From contig JAFNAJ010000068.1 in the NCBI GenBank assembly GCA_017860085.1, positions 1 through 9,364 of the forward strand: a DNA stretch of 9,364 nucleotides, given 5' to 3'. The notes below the pieces were generated by a model. The model saw only the letters and a list, made by a program, of their open reading frames with translations, did not search any database and was not told the DNA's origin. The translations under genes and the position numbers were made by a program. The stretch is from Acidobacteriota bacterium. GTDB taxonomy: Bacteria > Acidobacteriota > Vicinamibacteria > Vicinamibacterales > JAFNAJ01. The number at the start of each line of letters is the position of its first letter. Positions within the stretch are counted from its first letter, which is position 1. Positions 6,962 to 9,364 of the stretch are shown piece after piece.

Positions 6962-8347
6962 GTGAGCCTGATCGACTGGCGCGAGTTGAGCCGACGACTG
7001 GGCCTTCCGTTCCTCGCGTTCGTGCTGCTGAGCTGGGCCGGCGCGTGGTACGTGGGGGCCGGGCGCCCCGAGCCCGATCTCTACCCGTTCCTGAAGCGGT
7101 CGTGGCCTGGTGCGAAATTCGAGCCCACGGCTGGGGGCGGGTTCACCGTGCGGCGTGCCGGCGAGATTGTCGGCTACGCCGCGCACGGCACAGCCGCGGG
7201 CTACAGCGGTCCCATCACGATGGCCGTGGGCACGACGCCCGATGGGCGCGTGCGGAGCCTGGCGATTCTCGAGTACCGCGACACGCTCGACCTGCTGCCA
7301 CGATCGCGCGGATTGCTCAAGTCACTGCTCGGCAAGACGCACGACGAGCCCTTTCACGTGGGCACCGACGTCGACGCGGTCTCGGGTGCCACGTTCTCAT
7401 CGCGCGCCATTGCCTTGGCCTCGCTGGATGCCGCACGCACGATTGCCGAGCGTGGCCTGCCGCAGACCGCCGCCAGGGCGCGGGTCGAGTTCGGGGCGCC
7501 CGAGATTGCCCTGATCGCGCTGCTCGTGGCCGGAGCCGTCGGGCGAAACCGGCCACACCTCGACGTGCGGGTGAGGAGGGCTCTCCGCATCGGCACGCTG
7601 CTCACCAGCCTGGTGACGATCGGGTTCCTGTTCAACCGCCCGTGGGTGATTGCCTTTCCGACCCGCCTGCTCGCGGGCGACTGGCCGTCGTGGCAGACCC
7701 ACCTCTACTGGTACATCCTGTTTGCAGGCATTCTCCTTGCCTTCACCCGCACCGGCAAGAACGCCTACTGTCCGTGGATCTGTCCGTTCGGTGCGGCACA
7801 GGACGTGGTTGGTCTGGTCGGCGGGGCCCGAAAGCGCCGCATGCCGTCGCCCCTGCTCTTCACGTGGGTGAAGCGCGTGCTGCTGTGGCTGGCGGTGCTG
7901 CTGGGGTTGCTCTATCGGAGTCCCGGCGCGGCGAGCTACGAGGTGTTTGCGGCCTTCTTCCGCCTGACGGGGAGCGGGTTTCAGTTCGCGATCCTCGTCT
8001 TCACCGTTGGGGCCGGCATCTTCGTCAGCCGCCCGTTCTGCCACTGGGTGTGCCCAGTCGACACCACCGAGCAGATCGCGCGAGCCTTCCGGGTCCGCGT
8101 CGCGAGGCTCCTCGGACTTCAGGCTGCCAAGCCCACTGCGCGACGACCCATCCGGCTGGCGGCGGTTCCCGAACGCCCCCCTGTCGATCCCCTCCGGAGA
8201 CTCCGCAACGGCCTGCTGACGGTCCTCGGCCTGATCTGCGCCGTGCTCGTGGTTGCGCACCTGGCCACGCGCTTCGCGGCCCAGTCGCAGGGCGCGCAAG
8301 AGAACCTGATGGGTGACAGTTTCGTGGTGATCGACACGGGGCGTTGA
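6962..8347 (+). CDS. Membrane FMN-binding domain / polyferredoxin electron-transfer protein (NosR/RdhC-like)
   Basis: A 461-aa membrane flavo-iron-sulfur protein. TM1 is near residues 12-32. An extracytoplasmic FMN_bind domain follows (about 45-160) with VDAVSGATFSSRAI; Thr144 of SGAT is the expected site of covalent FMN attachment by ApbE. About five or six further helices follow, for example IALIALLVAGAVG, LLTSLVTIGFLF, WYILFAGILLAFT, VLLWLAVLLGLLY, FAILVFTVGAGIF and LLTVLGLICAVLVVAHL. Two CxxxCP motifs, CPWICPFGA (Cys270, Cys274) and CHWVCPVD (Cys360, Cys364), match the pairs in NosR, NapH and RdhC/PceC proteins. There is no C-terminal ferredoxin domain with full CxxCxxCxxxC repeats as in NosR; the chain ends in a short tail. 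It probably relays electrons across the membrane to or from an exported partner. The GTG at 6962 has a GGAG site 8 nt upstream; a GTG at 6953 overlapping the apbE stop (GTGA) is the alternative and adds three residues. Confidence 0.87.
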   Translation: MSLIDWRELSRRLGLPFLAFVLLSWAGAWYVGAGRPEPDLYPFLKRSWPGAKFEPTAGGGFTVRRAGEIVGYAAHGTAAGYSGPITMAVGTTPDGRVRSLAILEYRDTLDLLPRSRGLLKSLLGKTHDEPFHVGTDVDAVSGATFSSRAIALASLDAARTIAERGLPQTAARARVEFGAPEIALIALLVAGAVGRNRPHLDVRVRRALRIGTLLTSLVTIGFLFNRPWVIAFPTRLLAGDWPSWQTHLYWYILFAGILLAFTRTGKNAYCPWICPFGAAQDVVGLVGGARKRRMPSPLLFTWVKRVLLWLAVLLGLLYRSPGAASYEVFAAFFRLTGSGFQFAILVFTVGAGIFVSRPFCHWVCPVDTTEQIARAFRVRVARLLGLQAAKPTARRPIRLAAVPERPPVDPLRRLRNGLLTVLGLICAVLVVAHLATRFAAQSQGAQENLMGDSFVVIDTGR

Positions 8348-8359
8348 CCGGTCGCGGTG

Positions 8360-8384
8360 GCACGAGGTTCTCGAAGCCTCGCGC
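8360..8384 (+). terminator. Possible terminator hairpin after the FMN-binding polyferredoxin gene
   Basis: CGAGG (8363-8367) pairs with CCTCG (8377-8381). A G-C and a C-G pair lie outside one mismatch, and one T-G and one T-A pair lie inside. It starts 13 nt after the stop codon. No T-tract follows, so it may only slow or protect the transcript end. Confidence 0.3.
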
Positions 8385-8413
8385 TTGCCAGCGCCTGGGT
8401 CCGGGTGGATGAT
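8385..8413 (+). promoter_or_regulatory. Candidate promoter for the tandem-ACT gene
   Basis: TTGCCA (8385-8390, one mismatch to TTGACA) and GATGAT (8408-8413, two mismatches to TATAAT) are separated by exactly 17 bp. The predicted start near 8420 leaves a leader of about 24 nt before the ATG at 8444, enough for the GGAGG ribosome site. This suggests the ACT gene can be expressed apart from the upstream redox operon. Confidence 0.4.
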
Positions 8414-8443
8414 AGGGGCGAGAGTCGCGGCGGAGGTGATGCG

Positions 8444-8857
8444 ATGCTGAACACGAAGCCCGCCAAAGAGATCATCGTGAAGATGCCGAACGAGATCGGG
8501 GCGCTCGACCGGATGGCGAAGACCATCTCCGACAAGGGCGTCAACGTCCTTGCCATCAGCGCGTGGGTCGAGGGGGCCCAGGCCGTGATCCGTCTCGTCA
8601 CGGTCGACAACCTGCGCGTGCTCGATGCGCTGCGCGCGCACAACTACGAGGTGCGCGAGGCCGACGTGCTCGTGACGGAAGTGCCGCACAAGCCGGGCAT
8701 GCTCCACCACGTGGCGGAGCGGCTGGCGATCGGCGGCATCGACATTCACCACCTCTACGTGACGGCGCCCATCACCCAGGAGCGCGGCCTCGTCGTGTTC
8801 GCCTCGGCGAACAACGATCGCGCGATGGTGCTGCTGAACACCCCTGGCGGGGCCTGA
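8444..8857 (+). CDS. Tandem ACT-domain protein
   Basis: A 137-aa stand-alone protein with two ACT-like repeats. The first (about residues 8-68) is EIIVKMPNEIGALDRMAKTI, then GVNVLAISAWVEG and AVIRLVTVDNLRVLDALRAH. The second (about 72-133) is DVLVTEVPHKPGMLHHVAER, then GGIDIHHLYVTAP and RGLVVFASANNDRAMVLL. Each repeat has the strand, then N-E-I-G-A-L or H-K-P-G-M-L, typical of amino-acid-binding ACT regulatory domains. There is no catalytic domain, so it likely senses a small ligand, perhaps an amino acid, in the cytoplasm and acts on an unknown partner. The ATG at 8444 has a perfect GGAGG at 8432-8436, 7 nt upstream. The frame is open further upstream to 8357, but that part has no ribosome site and no domain. 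The gene is 96 bp downstream of the redox gene and converges on the acyl-CoA synthetase gene. Confidence 0.88.
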   Translation: MLNTKPAKEIIVKMPNEIGALDRMAKTISDKGVNVLAISAWVEGAQAVIRLVTVDNLRVLDALRAHNYEVREADVLVTEVPHKPGMLHHVAERLAIGGIDIHHLYVTAPITQERGLVVFASANNDRAMVLLNTPGGA

Positions 8858-8871
8858 TCCCATTCAACGCT

Positions 8872-8900
8872 GAGCGCCCCGAGCGCCGGAGGGGACGCTC
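8872..8900. terminator. Possible bidirectional terminator hairpin
   Basis: GAGCG-C-CCC (8872-8880) pairs with GGGG-A-CGCTC (8891-8900), with one internal mismatch. It lies in the 68-bp gap between two convergent stop codons. The position suits a shared terminator, but no T-tract is present. Confidence 0.3.
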
Positions 8901-8925
8901 CGAGTGGACACGTGCCGCCGCAGTG

Positions 8926-9364
8926 TCAGCCGTCCGAGTACATCGCGTCGATCAACCGTCGGTACTTCTCGGCCGCGGCCTTCCGGCGGACCTTCATGGT
9001 CGGGGTGATCTCTCCGCCCTCGACGGTCAGCGGTTCGGGGAGGAGCGCGAAGCGGACGATGCGTTCGAAGGGCGCGAGGTCTCCGGACCGCTCATCGAGG
9101 CGTCGGCGATAGAAGTCGACAACCCGCGAGTTCGCGACCAGGTCCGCCCTCTCCGACCACCGAATCCCCTCGTCGCGCGCCCACCGCTCGAGCGCATCGA
9201 ATGAGGGGACGATCAGGGCGCTCACGAACTTGCGCCCCTCGCCGACGACGGCGATCTGCTCGACGTAGGGGTCGGCGCCCATGGTCGACTCGATCCATTG
9301 CGGCGCGACGTACTTCCCCCCGGATGTCTTGAACAGGTCCTTGATTCGTTCGGTGATCCGAAGG
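8926..9364 (-). CDS. Long-chain acyl-CoA synthetase (AMP-forming), partial (C-terminal part)
   Basis: The minus-strand frame enters from the right edge and ends at TGA 8926-8928, giving 145 residues. It begins RITERIKDLFKTSGGKYVAP, the linker and hinge region typical of FadD/FACS-type AMP-dependent synthetases. PYVEQIAVVGEGRKFVSALI follows, then a charged helical insert (SFDALERWARDEGI), FERIVRFALLPEPLTVEGGE and the terminal ITPTMKVRRKAAAEKYRRLI. This is the mobile C-terminal domain that closes over the active site during thioester formation. The enzyme activates fatty acids with ATP and CoA for lipid synthesis or beta-oxidation. The AMP-binding core is outside the window, so chain-length specificity cannot be judged. 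An ATG at 9280-9282 is internal, not a start, because conserved sequence continues upstream of it. Confidence 0.9.
   Translation of the reverse strand, partial: LRITERIKDLFKTSGGKYVAPQWIESTMGADPYVEQIAVVGEGRKFVSALIVPSFDALERWARDEGIRWSERADLVANSRVVDFYRRRLDERSGDLAPFERIVRFALLPEPLTVEGGEITPTMKVRRKAAAEKYRRLIDAMYSDG

Noticed and set aside
6844..8316. 490-codon plus-strand open frame overlapping the FMN-binding polyferredoxin gene
   Set aside because: It is a +1 shadow of a gene with clear SGAT and CxxxCP motifs, and its own product is Arg-rich and featureless.
7397..8863. 488-codon minus-strand open frame opposite the polyferredoxin and ACT genes
   Set aside because: It is antisense to two well-supported genes, with a His/Arg/Asp-rich composition typical of reverse-complement shadows.

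Overview
The window is a GC-rich bacterial chromosomal segment with tightly packed genes, weak -35 boxes and frequent GTG starts. No mobile element, CRISPR array, tRNA or rRNA was recognised. The gene set is an S46 dipeptidyl-peptidase, a DUF6526-like membrane protein, an FMN-binding polyferredoxin with ApbE, and a RlmD-type methyltransferase that appears to lack the TRAM domain. Together with the base composition this suggests an Acidobacteriota genome, perhaps Vicinamibacteria. That assignment rests on gene flavour and composition only; no search was run.

Layout. Positions 1-479 (minus) hold the N-terminal part of a [4Fe-4S] class-I RNA m5U methyltransferase of the RlmD/TrmA family, which runs off the left edge. 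Positions 516-1565 (minus) encode a XylF-type sugar-binding lipoprotein with no transporter partners in view. A 259-bp divergent intergenic region separates it from a secreted S46 serine dipeptidyl-peptidase at 1825-4011 (plus). This converges on a small two-helix membrane protein at 4044-4487 (minus). The 154 bp upstream of that gene is divergent with the next plus-strand block and holds a consensus -10 box for the minus-strand gene.

The plus-strand block from about 4669 to 8347 is a likely operon: a family-4 glycosyltransferase, then (5-nt gap) the FMN transferase ApbE, then (4-nt GTGA overlap or near-overlap) a membrane protein joining an FMN-binding domain to a NosR/RdhC-like polyferredoxin. 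The last two form a functional pair. ApbE would attach FMN to the Thr of the SGAT motif on the exported FMN-binding domain. The membrane part, with two CxxxCP clusters, would pass electrons between the membrane or cytoplasm and that flavin. This redox module is the most interesting part of the window.

A tandem-ACT-domain protein follows at 8444-8857 with its own plausible promoter and a strong Shine-Dalgarno sequence. It converges on the C-terminal part of a long-chain acyl-CoA synthetase (8926 to beyond the right edge, minus).
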